Shown here piece after piece: positions 17,667 through 26,057 of a DNA stretch of 64,000 nt; position 1 is the stretch's first letter; every line of letters begins with the position of its first letter. The stretch spans positions 2,532,501 to 2,596,500 of the forward strand of contig NZ_CP079203.1 of assembly GCF_019297835.1 (NCBI RefSeq), written 5' to 3'. The translations under genes and the position numbers were made by a program. The notes under the pieces were generated by a model, which saw nothing but the letters and a program-made list of their open reading frames with translations, was not told where the DNA came from and did not search any database. The stretch comes from Sphingomonas sanguinis (GTDB lineage Bacteria > Pseudomonadota > Alphaproteobacteria > Sphingomonadales > Sphingomonadaceae).

Positions 17667-17694
17667 TATATACGCGCAGCGAGTTGCGGTTCAA
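17667..17694 (-). promoter_or_regulatory. Candidate ispG promoter
   Basis: On the minus strand, TTGAAC (17694-17689) and TATATA (17672-17667) are 16 bp apart. The -10 ends 7 nt before the ispG ATG, so the mRNA would be leaderless or nearly so. Confidence 0.5.
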
Positions 17695-17720
17695 AGTCAG
17701 TGCTGTACCAGACCCTCTAA

Positions 17721-18887
17721 ATGACCGCCGCCGCCCCCATCCCCCGCCATTACGGCCTAGACTGGTTGCGGATCGGCGCCTTCGCGATCCTGATCCTCTA
17801 TCATATCGGCATGGTCTTCGTGCCCTGGGGCTTTCACGTCCAGCTGGCGAGCCTGCCCTGGGTGGCGATCCCGATGCTGGCGAGCAATCCGTGGCGGCTG
17901 ATGCTGCTGTTCGTCGTGTCGGGCTATGCCACGCGCGCGCTGGCGGTGCGGCATCCCAGCATCCTCAGCTTCGCGCGGGGGCGGAGCATCAGGCTTCTGG
18001 TGCCGCTGCTCTTCGGCGTCTGCGTGCTGGTGCCGCCGCAAATCTGGGCCGAGCTGGTCAGCAAATATGGCTATGCTGGATCCTACTGGACCTTCTGGAT
18101 GCGGGACTGGCTGGGCTTTCGAGCGATCGGCGGCGTGGTGCCGACGCCCGCCTGGAATCACCTTTGGTTCGTCGGCTATCTCTGGGCCTATACCATGGCG
18201 GCCGCGGTGATGCTGGCGGTCGGCCATCGCTGGGTCGGGGCGGCACAAGCATGGTTCGACCGGGTGTTCGGCGGCTGGGGCGGCGCGGTGCTGCCGGTGG
18301 TCTGGCTGTTGCTGGTCGATATCCGCCTGTTTCCGGGCCAGTCGGAGACGCATGGCCTGCTCGACGACTGGCTGGCCCATGCCATTTATTTCCCTGCGCT
18401 GCTGTTCGGTTTCGGCATGGCGGGGTCGGAGCGGGTGCTGGACAGTTTCCGGCGCGGCTGGCCGGTCGCCGCCGCCATCGCGGTCGCCAGCTACGGTGTG
18501 GCGGGCGGGCTGGAATGGCGCTGGCCGGGGCTGACGGGGGCGCCGCAGGGGCTGGGTATCGTCTTTGCGGGTGCGCGCGCGGTGCAGGGATGGATGGCGG
18601 TCGTCGCGCTGATCGGGGTGGCCGAGCGATTCTGGAACCGTGACCACCCGTGGCGACGGACGCTGACCGAAGCGGTCTTCCCCTTCTACCTGATCCACCA
18701 GACGATCATCATTCTGGTAGCCTTGGCCCTGCGCGGGCTGGGCTGGCCACTGTGGATGGATACGCTGATCCTGATCGCGGCGACGGTGGCGGGATGCTGG
18801 GCCTTTTATGGGATCGGTCGCAACGTCAGATGGCTACGGCCCCTCATAGGCTTGAGGCCGGGGGATGGCAGCAAGGCTGCGATCTGA
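17721..18887 (+). CDS. Acyltransferase 3 family membrane protein
   Basis: The protein has 388 residues and about ten membrane helices. It starts with HYGLDWLRIGAFAILILYHIGMVF, the conserved helix with the R/H pair of acyltransferase 3 proteins. Features such as WNHLWFVGYLW and FYLIHQTIIILVAL resemble the OpgC-like branch that succinylates or acylates periplasmic glucans. It probably transfers an acyl group onto a surface or periplasmic sugar. No glucan synthase gene is adjacent, so the target is open. It diverges from ispG. Confidence 0.82.
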   Translation: MTAAAPIPRHYGLDWLRIGAFAILILYHIGMVFVPWGFHVQLASLPWVAIPMLASNPWRLMLLFVVSGYATRALAVRHPSILSFARGRSIRLLVPLLFGVCVLVPPQIWAELVSKYGYAGSYWTFWMRDWLGFRAIGGVVPTPAWNHLWFVGYLWAYTMAAAVMLAVGHRWVGAAQAWFDRVFGGWGGAVLPVVWLLLVDIRLFPGQSETHGLLDDWLAHAIYFPALLFGFGMAGSERVLDSFRRGWPVAAAIAVASYGVAGGLEWRWPGLTGAPQGLGIVFAGARAVQGWMAVVALIGVAERFWNRDHPWRRTLTEAVFPFYLIHQTIIILVALALRGLGWPLWMDTLILIAATVAGCWAFYGIGRNVRWLRPLIGLRPGDGSKAAI

Positions 18888-18929
18888 TAGGGGCGCGGGC
18901 GTTTCCCTGACAGTTTCGGAGTTTCGCCC

Positions 18930-19856
18930 ATGTCCCCATCCTGGTCGCTGGTCATCCATGGCGGCGCGGGCCGGATCACCCGGGACGTGCTGACGCCCGA
19001 ACAGGATGCGGGCGCCCGCGCCGGTCTCGACGCCGCGCTCAAGGCCGGGTCGGCGGTGCTGGCGGCGGGCGGCAGCGCGCTGGACGCGGTGGAGGCGGCG
19101 GTGCGCGTGCTGGAGGACGATCCGCATTTCAACGCCGGACGGGGTGCGTGCTTCACGCGCGAGGGGGCCAACGAACTCGACGCCGCGATCATGGACGGGC
19201 GCGACCGGCGGGCAGGCTCGGTCGCCGGGGTGACGCACACCCGCAACCCGGTGTCGCTCGCCCGCAAGGTGATGGAGGCCAGCCCGCATGTCCTTCTCGC
19301 CGGATCGGGCGCGGATCGCTTCTCTGTGGAACAGGGGCTGGAGCAGGTCTCCCCCAGCTGGTTCCACACCGACGAGCGGCGGCGGCAGCTCGACGAACTG
19401 CTCTCCCGCAATGCCGACGCCTTCGACAGCGACATGAAATACGGCACGGTCGGCGCGGTCGCCTGTGACGCGCACGGCCATGTCGCCGCCGCCACCTCGA
19501 CCGGCGGCGTGACGGGCAAGCGCTGGGGGCGGATCGGCGATTCGCCGCTGGTGGGCGCGGGCACCTATGCCGACGACCGGGCCTGTGCGGTGTCCTGCAC
19601 GGGCTCCGGCGAAGTCTTCATCCGCGTCGGCGTCGGCCATGAGATCGCCGCGCGCCGCCGCTTTACCGGCGAAGGCGTGCAGGCCGCCGCCGATTCCGTA
19701 CTGGCCGAGGTCAAGGAACTGGGCGGCACCGGGGGCACGATCGTCGCCGCGCCTGATGGCACCATCGCCTGGAGCATGACGACGGCGGGCATGTATCGCG
19801 GCCGTGCGACGGCGTTCGGCGAACATCGGGTGGCGATCTACGCCGACGAGGGATAA
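18930..19856 (+). CDS. iaaA: Isoaspartyl peptidase / plant-type L-asparaginase
   Basis: The protein has 308 residues and is an Ntn-hydrolase. Autocleavage before Thr173 (in KYGTVGAVA) would give alpha and beta subunits with Thr173 as nucleophile. The N-terminal SLVIHGGAG and the GTGGTIVA segment fit the family. It removes isoaspartyl residues from dipeptides and hydrolyses asparagine. The next gene, an S1/P1 nuclease, starts 10 bp downstream. Confidence 0.9.
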   Translation: MSPSWSLVIHGGAGRITRDVLTPEQDAGARAGLDAALKAGSAVLAAGGSALDAVEAAVRVLEDDPHFNAGRGACFTREGANELDAAIMDGRDRRAGSVAGVTHTRNPVSLARKVMEASPHVLLAGSGADRFSVEQGLEQVSPSWFHTDERRRQLDELLSRNADAFDSDMKYGTVGAVACDAHGHVAAATSTGGVTGKRWGRIGDSPLVGAGTYADDRACAVSCTGSGEVFIRVGVGHEIAARRRFTGEGVQAAADSVLAEVKELGGTGGTIVAAPDGTIAWSMTTAGMYRGRATAFGEHRVAIYADEG

Positions 19857-19866
19857 AAGGCGGCCC

Positions 19867-20727
19867 ATGAAGCACTTGCGTATCTTGTTCGGGATGCTGG
19901 CAGGCCTTTTGCTCGCCTCCCCCGCCGCCGCCTATTGGGAATATGGCCACGAAACCGTCGCGGCCATCGCCTGGGCCAATATCACCCCCCATGCCCGCGC
20001 GGAGATCCGCGAGATCCTGAAGGCGCAAGGCACGCTCGACACGCCGACCTGCCCGGTGCGGACGATCGAGGAGGCCAGCGTCTGGCCCGATTGCGTCAAG
20101 CCGCTGAAGGACGAAAACGGCAAGTCGCGCTTCGGCTATGCCTATGTCTGGCACTATCAGAATATCGACATCTGCCAGCCCTTCCGCCTGCCTCCGGCCT
20201 GCGATTCGGGCGACTGCGTCTCGGCGCAGATTCCACGTCAGCTCGCCATCCTGAAGGACAAGCGGGCGTCGCAGAAGGACCGGGTGATGGCGCTGGCCTT
20301 CCTCGTCCACTTCGTCGGCGACCTGCACCAGCCGCTCCATGCGGGCGACAAGAGCGACAAGGGCGGCAACGACACCCATGTCGATTACGGCGCCTATGCA
20401 ACGCCGCGCCTGAACCTTCATTCGATCTGGGACGGCCTGCTGGCCGAGCGGGCGATCTCGACCCCGCCCAAGCTCGTCCGCGCCTATCCGGCGGCCGAGC
20501 GGCGGCGCGAATCGGCGGGTGACGTGATGGACTGGAGCCGCGAAAACTGGGCGATCGCCAAGCGCGCCTATGCCGCGGCGATGGGCGGCGATCCGTGCCA
20601 GCCGACGCCCGCGCATATGAAGATGGATGAAGCCGCGATCCGCGAAATGGCCCCGGTCGAGCGCGAACAGGTGAAGCGTGGCGGGCTGCGGCTCGCAAAG
20701 CTGCTGAACAGCGCGTTCCGGGCGTAA
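19867..20727 (+). CDS. S1/P1 family nuclease
   Basis: The protein has 286 residues. A signal peptide ends at AAA-YWEYGHE, so the mature N-terminus carries the early Trp and His that ligate zinc. Further ligands are visible in FLVHFVGDLHQPLHAG, GGNDTHVDYG and NLHSIWDG, which together form the trinuclear zinc site of S1/P1 nucleases. It should degrade single-stranded nucleic acid in the periplasm or outside, for nutrient recovery. The start at 19867 gives a normal signal peptide. The gene converges on pal across element B1 and a hairpin. Confidence 0.9.
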   Translation: MKHLRILFGMLAGLLLASPAAAYWEYGHETVAAIAWANITPHARAEIREILKAQGTLDTPTCPVRTIEEASVWPDCVKPLKDENGKSRFGYAYVWHYQNIDICQPFRLPPACDSGDCVSAQIPRQLAILKDKRASQKDRVMALAFLVHFVGDLHQPLHAGDKSDKGGNDTHVDYGAYATPRLNLHSIWDGLLAERAISTPPKLVRAYPAAERRRESAGDVMDWSRENWAIAKRAYAAAMGGDPCQPTPAHMKMDEAAIREMAPVEREQVKRGGLRLAKLLNSAFRA

Positions 20728-20737
20728 CGCCACCGCC

Positions 20738-20827
20738 CGTTCGCGCTGAGCGAAGTCGAAGTGCACGCCTGGCGCTTTGCCGCACGCGAATCCCGTGGCC
20801 TTCGACTTCGCTCAGGCTGAACGGAGG
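20738..20827. repeat. Palindromic element B1
   Basis: This two-armed unit has left CGTTCGCGCTGAGCGAAGTC and right GACTTCGCTCAGGCTGAACG, separated by about 40 bp. Related intact copies are at 33961 and 55944. It lies in the convergent gap between the nuclease gene and pal. Confidence 0.85.
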
Positions 20828-20856
20828 TCAGGCATTCCTAATCAGCCAACGCAATC

Positions 20857-20887
20857 AGGCCCGGCCCTCTTCGTGAGGGCCGGGCCT
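20857..20887 (-). terminator. Hairpin terminator downstream of pal
   Basis: A perfect 13-bp stem, AGGCCCGGCCCTC and its complement, with a 5-nt loop lies 7 nt after the pal stop. No strong T-run follows on the minus strand, so it may work as a 3' stabiliser or a bidirectional barrier. Confidence 0.65.
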
Positions 20888-20894
20888 TATCACA

Positions 20895-21419
20895 TCAGCT
20901 CAACACCACCGTCACAGCGCGACGGTTCTCAGCATAGCTGGCTTCGTCCGAACCCAGCGCGATCGGGCGTTCCTTGCCGTAGCTGATGACGTTCATCCGC
21001 TCCGGCGAAACACCGCGCGCCGCCAGATAGTTCTTGGCGGCGTTGGCGCGACGATCACCCAGGGCAAGATTATATTCGCGGGTGCCGCGCTCGTCGCAAT
21101 GCCCCTCGATGGTGATGCGGACATTGGGATAGCGTGCCAGCCACTGCGCCTGGCTGTCCAGGATCGCGCGCGACTGGGGATCGATGTCATATTGGTCGAG
21201 CCCGAAATGGATCGTGTTCGACGTCACCGAGCGCTTGAAGTCCGCATCCGAGCCGGGAACGATCGCGCCGTCCGGGTTGGTGTTCGCACCCGCATTGGGA
21301 TCGACGCCATTGCCCTGGCTGACAGGTGCTGGCGGCAGCACTTCGGGGCGCTTCTTGGCGCAGCCCGCCATGGCGATCGCCATAGTGGCAACGACGAGCG
21401 TGGTCTTGATCTTGGTCAT
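20895..21419 (-). CDS. pal: Peptidoglycan-associated lipoprotein Pal
   Basis: The protein has 174 residues. Its lipoprotein signal ends at Cys20 (MAGC). After a proline/asparagine-rich linker, the C-terminal OmpA-like domain contains IEGHCDERGTREYNLALGDRRA, which binds diaminopimelate in peptidoglycan. Pal is anchored to the outer membrane and interacts with TolB. It is the last gene of the tol-pal operon, 44 bp after tolB. Confidence 0.97.
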   Translation of the reverse strand: MTKIKTTLVVATMAIAMAGCAKKRPEVLPPAPVSQGNGVDPNAGANTNPDGAIVPGSDADFKRSVTSNTIHFGLDQYDIDPQSRAILDSQAQWLARYPNVRITIEGHCDERGTREYNLALGDRRANAAKNYLAARGVSPERMNVISYGKERPIALGSDEASYAENRRAVTVVLS

Positions 21420-21463
21420 CGGACTCTCAACTCCCTACAGATTGGTAGAACCCCCGAAACAAT

Positions 21464-22873
21464 TTACTGGCGCAGCGGCCCCCAGGCGGGGTCCGACCCG
21501 TCGAGCGGCGTCGGAATACGACGCTCGTTCACGCCCGTCAGGTCGACCATCCACACATCCGCCTTGCCCGACGACCCCTGCGTCGAGCGCTGGAAGGTGA
21601 TGACGCGGCCATTGGGCGACCAGCTCGGCCCCTCGTCCTGCCAGCTGTTGGTCAGCAGCTTTTCGCCGCCGCCCGACGGGCTCATGATGCCGATACGGAA
21701 CGCGCCGCCCAACTTGGTGAAGGCGATCAGGTCGCCGCGCGGGCTCCAGACCGGGGTCGCATAGCGCCCGCCGCCGAAGCTGATCCGCTGCTGATTCGAT
21801 CCATCGGCGTTCATGACATAGATCTGCTGCCCGCCCGAGCGATCGCTCTCGAACACGATCTTCGATCCGTCTGGCGAATAGCTGCCGCCCGTATCGATGC
21901 CCGGCGAATTGGTCAGCCGCTGCGGCGAGCCGCCCTGCGACGACACGCGGTAGATGTCGGTATTGCCCGCCTGCGCCATGGAGAACAGGATCCAGCGGCC
22001 ATCGGGCGAGAAACGCGGCGCGAAGGTCGTCGCGGCATTCTGCACCACCAGACGCTGACGCCCGGTGCCGATGTCATAGACATAGATGGCGGGCCGCTTG
22101 TCGATATAGGACATATAGACGATCGACTGCTGGTTCGGCGCGAAGCGCGGGGTCAGCACGATCGACTGGCCGTTGGTCAGGAAACGGTGGTTCGCGCCGT
22201 CTTGGTCCATGATCGCCAGCCGCTTGATGCGATGCGCCTTCGGCCCCGTTTCCGAGACATAGGTGATGCGGCTGTCGAAATACGGACCTTCGCCGGTCAG
22301 CTTGGTATAGATGGTGTCGGCGCATTTGTGTGCCGCGCGCCGCCAGTCGCCCGGCGTCACGACGAAGCCCTGCCGCGCCAGCTCGCTCTTGGCCAGCACG
22401 TCGTACAGATAGCATCCGACCGTCAGCGTGCCGTCGCCATTGGCGCGGACATATCCCTGGACCAGCGCCTGCGCGCCGGTGCCGTTCCAATAGTCGAAGG
22501 CGGGTGCGGTCACTTCCGGGAAGGACACGGTGCGCAGCTGCGCGGGCGGGATCGGCGTGAACAGCCCTGAATTGCGCAGGTCGTTAGCGATGATCTCGGA
22601 CAGCTTCTGCCCCACCACATCGGTCGTGCCCGCCGGAGTCTGCACCACCGCGCTGGTCGGCATGGCGGGGATCGCGATCGGCATCGGCGCGGAGATACCG
22701 CCCTCGACATCGACGACCAGCCCTTCCTGACCATTGGCGGGCTGGGCGGCGGGCTGCTGCCCGGCGGCGGGGGCAGCCTGATCCTGGGTTGCGGGCGCGG
22801 GCACGTCCTGTGCGCCCACGGCGCTGGCGGCCAGCGCCAGGGTGAGCGGAAGAGTCAGCAGGGAACGGGGCAT
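21464..22873 (-). CDS. tolB: Tol-Pal system beta-propeller protein TolB
   Basis: The protein has 469 residues. A signal peptide (MPRSLLTLPLTLALAASAVGAQ) is followed by an Ala/Gln/Pro-rich linker, the TolB N-terminal domain (about residues 60-190) and a six-bladed propeller with repeated SPDG..I.F.SDR units. TolB is periplasmic and bridges Pal and TolA. I chose the ATG at 22873 because GAGG lies 9 nt upstream. Earlier in-frame starts (ATG 22882 and 22879, TTG 22888) overlap that site. The stop of the TolA-like gene lies 12 nt before the start. Confidence 0.96.
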   Translation of the reverse strand: MPRSLLTLPLTLALAASAVGAQDVPAPATQDQAAPAAGQQPAAQPANGQEGLVVDVEGGISAPMPIAIPAMPTSAVVQTPAGTTDVVGQKLSEIIANDLRNSGLFTPIPPAQLRTVSFPEVTAPAFDYWNGTGAQALVQGYVRANGDGTLTVGCYLYDVLAKSELARQGFVVTPGDWRRAAHKCADTIYTKLTGEGPYFDSRITYVSETGPKAHRIKRLAIMDQDGANHRFLTNGQSIVLTPRFAPNQQSIVYMSYIDKRPAIYVYDIGTGRQRLVVQNAATTFAPRFSPDGRWILFSMAQAGNTDIYRVSSQGGSPQRLTNSPGIDTGGSYSPDGSKIVFESDRSGGQQIYVMNADGSNQQRISFGGGRYATPVWSPRGDLIAFTKLGGAFRIGIMSPSGGGEKLLTNSWQDEGPSWSPNGRVITFQRSTQGSSGKADVWMVDLTGVNERRIPTPLDGSDPAWGPLRQ

Positions 22874-22884
22874 AAGCATCATCC

Positions 22885-23322
22885 TCAACCCGGAAGTTTG
22901 TAGCGCATGGTGAAATGGCTCCAGCCATTCGGCCCATCATAAGATTCGGTAGGCAAGCCACGCAGCGGCGCGCATTCCACCAGGGATGCGACCGCGTTTG
23001 CGTCGACCTGCGCGACATAGCGTTCATTGTCGGCGTTCACGCCGCCATGCCCGACGATATGCGGCGCTTCGGCCAGACCGCCGTCGCGGGCCAGATGCAA
23101 TCGCATCATGACGGCGATGCGCTCGGCCCCCGGCCCCGGACTGGTCTGTCGATTGGCGCAGGGCTGGATGTCATGCAGGATCGTCTGCGCGACGTGGAGC
23201 ATCTGCGAGACCTCGGCAGGGGACAGGCTTTGCGGCGCAGTCTGTGCCGCGACCGGCGCGACCGCTCCCGAACTCCCGATCGATACCAGACCGGCCATGC
23301 ATATGTGCCGCATCATCTTCAT
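22885..23322 (-). CDS. Secreted stand-alone TolA C-terminal domain paralogue
   Basis: The protein has 145 residues. A signal peptide (about residues 1-26, ending PVAAQ) is followed by one domain that aligns along its whole length with the last 92 residues of the neighbouring TolA. By eye about 58 of 92 positions match, including QPCANRQ, PGPGAE, PLRGLP, PNGW and RYKLPG. Both conserved cysteines are kept. It has no membrane anchor and no proline linker, so it should be a soluble periplasmic protein. It overlaps tolA by 4 nt, and tolB follows. It probably binds a TolA partner (TolB, Pal or a porin), but its role is unknown. Confidence 0.8.
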   Translation of the reverse strand: MKMMRHICMAGLVSIGSSGAVAPVAAQTAPQSLSPAEVSQMLHVAQTILHDIQPCANRQTSPGPGAERIAVMMRLHLARDGGLAEAPHIVGHGGVNADNERYVAQVDANAVASLVECAPLRGLPTESYDGPNGWSHFTMRYKLPG

Positions 23323-24329
23323 CCCGGCAGCTTGTAGCGAAGCGTGATGTTCCGCCAGCCATTGGGAATGTCGTACAGCTCCTGCGGCAGGCCCCGCAGC
23401 GGCGAACAGCCCTTGAACGTCGCGATCGCCAGCGCGTCGACGCGGTCGACATAGCGATCGTTTTCCCCGTCCACGCCAGTATGGCCGACGACGCGCGGTT
23501 CGGAGGCCAGACTGCCGTCGCGGTTGATGTGCAGGTTGATCGCGACGCGGATCTTCTCCGCGCCCGGTCCCGGCGTCACCTGCCGATTGGCGCAGGGCTG
23601 GACCTGCCGCTGAATCGCCGAGGCGATATTGGCCAGCTGCTGCGCGCCCATCTTTGCTGCCGGGGCCGCTTCCGACTTGGAGGGCGATGGATCGGGCGAC
23701 AGGCCCTTCAGGAAATTGTCGCCCAGGCGCGAACCGCGTGGCTTGGCCGTGGTCGCCGTCTGGCTCTGGCCGCTGCCCCGCGCCGGGGTGGCGGGTTTCG
23801 CGGTGGAGGGCTTGGCCGCCGGGCTCGGCTTGGCCGGAGCGGCGGGCGCGGGCTTGGCCTCGCGTACCGGCTTGGCCGGGGCGGGCTTGGCGGGCGCGGG
23901 TTTCGGCTTGGGCTGCGGCTGGGGCTTTTCCGCCGGTTTGGGCTGGGGCTTCGGCTGCGGCTTGGGTTCCGGGCGCGGCTGGGGCTTGGCCGGTTCGGGT
24001 TTCGGCTGGGGTTTGGGTTGTGGCTGAGGTTTCGGCTGCGGCGCCGGGGGCGGCGGGGCGGGCTGGGGCTCGGGTTCGGCCTCCACCGGCTCAGGCGGCG
24101 CGGCATCCTCGGGCAGCCCTTCCTCGGGCGCGATCGACTGGGCGGCCTGCTCGTTGGGGTTGGGCGACGCGGCTTCGAGCGCGACATCCTTGACCAGCGA
24201 GATGTCGATCGGCGTGACCTTCAGCTTCTCCGGGTTCGGCGTCGACAGAAAGCCGACCGACAACAGGCCGAACAGGACGATATGTCCTGCGACCGCGATC
24301 GCCAGTCCGGTCCGTTCCCCACGCTCCAT
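23319..24329 (-). CDS. tolA: TolA-like envelope protein with Pro-Lys linker
   Basis: The protein has 336 residues. An N-terminal inner-membrane helix (about 8-28, GLAIAVAGHIVLFGLLSVGF) retains the SxxxH-like anchor used to contact TolQR. A long linker (about 75-220) is made of PKPQ/PAKP repeats rather than the alanine/lysine coiled coil of enteric TolA. The C-terminal TolA domain III (about 245-336) has paired cysteines. It transmits proton-motive energy from TolQR to Pal/TolB at the septum. The start overlaps the tolR stop by one base (TGATG). Confidence 0.9.
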   Translation of the reverse strand: MERGERTGLAIAVAGHIVLFGLLSVGFLSTPNPEKLKVTPIDISLVKDVALEAASPNPNEQAAQSIAPEEGLPEDAAPPEPVEAEPEPQPAPPPPAPQPKPQPQPKPQPKPEPAKPQPRPEPKPQPKPQPKPAEKPQPQPKPKPAPAKPAPAKPVREAKPAPAAPAKPSPAAKPSTAKPATPARGSGQSQTATTAKPRGSRLGDNFLKGLSPDPSPSKSEAAPAAKMGAQQLANIASAIQRQVQPCANRQVTPGPGAEKIRVAINLHINRDGSLASEPRVVGHTGVDGENDRYVDRVDALAIATFKGCSPLRGLPQELYDIPNGWRNITLRYKLPG

Positions 24330-24787
24330 CAGCGGGTGCCCGCCCCCTGTGACGGTCCGCCCTCAACGGTGACCAGCGACACGCGGTTCAGCCCGGCGCG
24401 GTTCAGCTCGCCCATCACGCGCATCACCCGGCCATAATCCAGAGCCCGGTCGGCGCGCAGATAGACTTGCGGCACCTGTCCGTCGGGGCCTTTGCGCGCG
24501 GCGATCGCGTCGAGCTTCGCGGGCAGGTCGCCTTCGGTGATCTCGTCGTCGTTCAGGAACATGCGCCCCTGTTCGTCGATCGCGATCTGTTCGGGCTTCT
24601 GCTCCTGGTCCAGCGCCTTGGCGCGGCTGTCGGGCAGGTTCACCGGCACGCCCGAGGTCAACAGCGGCGCCGTCACCATGAAGATGATCAGCAGCACCAG
24701 CATCACGTCGACCAAGGGAGTGACGTTAATGTCCGCCATCGGCGCGCGGCGGCCCCGGCCGGAGCGGGAGGGAAGGTTCATGGCCAT
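24329..24787 (-). CDS. tolR: Tol-Pal energiser subunit TolR (ExbD family)
   Basis: The protein has 152 residues. A basic N-terminus with MADINVTPLVDVMLVLLIIFMV carries the conserved membrane Asp (in PLVDVML) needed for proton use. A periplasmic domain follows. With TolQ it forms the proton-driven stator that energises TolA. It lies 12 bp after tolQ, and its stop overlaps tolA. Confidence 0.95.
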   Translation of the reverse strand: MAMNLPSRSGRGRRAPMADINVTPLVDVMLVLLIIFMVTAPLLTSGVPVNLPDSRAKALDQEQKPEQIAIDEQGRMFLNDDEITEGDLPAKLDAIAARKGPDGQVPQVYLRADRALDYGRVMRVMGELNRAGLNRVSLVTVEGGPSQGAGTR

Positions 24788-24799
24788 GGCGGCGGTCCC

Positions 24800-25492
24800 T
24801 TAGCGCGCCGAGTCGAGCTGGCGGCTGAGCGTGGTGTGGAACCCGTCGGCGAAGCGGTTGAGCGACGCCTCCACCCGGTTCATGCCGTGGCTGAAGCGGT
24901 TGTACGCGATCACCGCCGGAATGGCGGCGAACAGGCCGATCGCGGTGGCGAACAGCGCCTCCGAAATGCCCGGCGCCACGACCGCCAGCGAGGTGTTCTG
25001 CGCCTGGGCGATGCCGGTGAAGCTGCGCATGATGCCCCAGACGGTGCCGAACAGCCCGACGAACGGCGCGACCGAGCCGACCGTCGCCAGCACGTTCAGC
25101 CGGTCCGACAGCTTGTCGATCTCGCCCGCCACGGCCGATCCCATCGCGGTGGCGAGGCGCTCGCGCGTGCCGTCGCGGTCGATATGCCCGCCTGCGGTCG
25201 AGCGGCGCCATTCCTGCACGCCCGCCGAAAAGACCCGCGCGGAGGGCAGTTCATTGTCCTGCTCCATCCGGTGAAAGGCGTCGATGTCCTCGGCCTTCCA
25301 GAAATCGCGCTCGAACCGGGTCATGCCCTTCTTCGTGCGCGCCAGCTTGCGCGAAAAGGCGACGATGATCGCCCAGGTCCAGATGCTGGCGAGCAGCAGG
25401 CCGATCATCACGAACTTCACCACCCAGTCGGCGTGGATGAACAGCGCGACGGGCGACAAACTGGCGGCATCCATGTTGAAGACGGGATTCAT
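24800..25492 (-). CDS. tolQ: Tol-Pal motor subunit TolQ
   Basis: The protein has 230 residues and three membrane helices. The third-helix region TVGSVAPFVGLFGTVWGIM and the final GLFAAIPAVIAYNRF are the MotA/TolQ/ExbB signature. It forms the pentameric proton channel around TolR. The ATG at 25492 overlaps the ybgC stop by 4 nt. The frame stays open upstream through ybgC, but the TolQ N-terminus MNPVFNMDAASLSPVALF starts here. Confidence 0.96.
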   Translation of the reverse strand: MNPVFNMDAASLSPVALFIHADWVVKFVMIGLLLASIWTWAIIVAFSRKLARTKKGMTRFERDFWKAEDIDAFHRMEQDNELPSARVFSAGVQEWRRSTAGGHIDRDGTRERLATAMGSAVAGEIDKLSDRLNVLATVGSVAPFVGLFGTVWGIMRSFTGIAQAQNTSLAVVAPGISEALFATAIGLFAAIPAVIAYNRFSHGMNRVEASLNRFADGFHTTLSRQLDSAR

Positions 25493-25959
25493 GGGTGTTG
25501 GGTGTCCCCTTGCCAGACAAGGCGTTGGTAGATGGCGATCCAGTCGGCGGGCTGCCGACGCGGGCGACCGTTCGGGCCGACCCACGCGACGGTCACGCGC
25601 GCGTCGGTCAGCTTGACCGCCCCGCACCTGACTGTCTGATGAATGACGACGCGAACCGCACTGACCTCGATCAGTCGGGATGTGACGACCAAGTCGTCGT
25701 CGAGCCGCGCGGAGGCGGCATAGCGGATGGCGATGTCGGTGACGGCATAGGCGCCCTGCCCCGCCTCATGCGCGGCGCGCTGATCGATCCCGGCCACGCG
25801 GAGCATGTCGGAACGGGCGCGCTCCATATAGCGCAGATAGTTGGCGTGATAGACCACGCCCGACAGGTCGGTATCCTCGAAATAGACGCGCACCGCGAAG
25901 CGATGCTCATGCCCCTCGAAGCGGCCGCCCTTCGGCTGGTCTTCTCCCGTCACCATCAT
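25489..25959 (-). CDS. ybgC: Tol-Pal-associated acyl-CoA thioesterase YbgC
   Basis: The protein has 156 residues and is a hot-dog-fold thioesterase. YFEDTDLSGVVYHANYLRYME carries the catalytic Asp and the following histidine. It hydrolyses acyl-CoA and is linked to phospholipid metabolism in the family. It is the first gene of the minus-strand operon ybgC-tolQ-tolR-tolA-X-tolB-pal, whose genes overlap by 1 or 4 nt or are separated by at most 44 bp. The operon promoter should lie in the 98-bp gap shared with the divergent membrane-protein/regulator module. Confidence 0.94.
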   Translation of the reverse strand: MMVTGEDQPKGGRFEGHEHRFAVRVYFEDTDLSGVVYHANYLRYMERARSDMLRVAGIDQRAAHEAGQGAYAVTDIAIRYAASARLDDDLVVTSRLIEVSAVRVVIHQTVRCGAVKLTDARVTVAWVGPNGRPRRQPADWIAIYQRLVWQGDTQHP

Positions 25960-26013
25960 GGTGGCTGCCCGTTAACCCATCCGTCCGGGGGAAGAAAGGC
26001 ACTTGCGGCGCTG

Positions 26014-26046
26014 TTACCTACAGGTTACATGATACCTATAGGTTAC
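26014..26046 (+). promoter_or_regulatory. Tandem operator-like repeat upstream of membrane-protein/HTH module
   Basis: Two copies of TACCTAYAGGTTAC occur at 26015-26028 and 26033-26046, an 18-bp period. Each contains the palindrome ACCTAYAGGT. They end just before the AGGAGG Shine-Dalgarno at 26047-26052. Two same-face half-turn-repeat sites next to a start are typical of binding sites for small Cro/CI regulators, and one is encoded 0.9 kb downstream. A -35-like TTGCGG is at 26003-26008. Confidence 0.6.
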
Positions 26047-26057
26047 AGGAGGTCGTG

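Noticed and set aside
16610..18643. 677-codon plus-strand open frame across ispG and the acyltransferase
   Set aside because: It runs antisense to ispG and out of frame with the acyltransferase. No start context or family feature supports it.
23700..24060. Short-period repeats resembling a CRISPR or minisatellite array
   Set aside because: The period is codon-based (Pro-Lys/Pro-Gln/Pro-Ala) and in frame within tolA. There are no spacers, so it is a protein linker.
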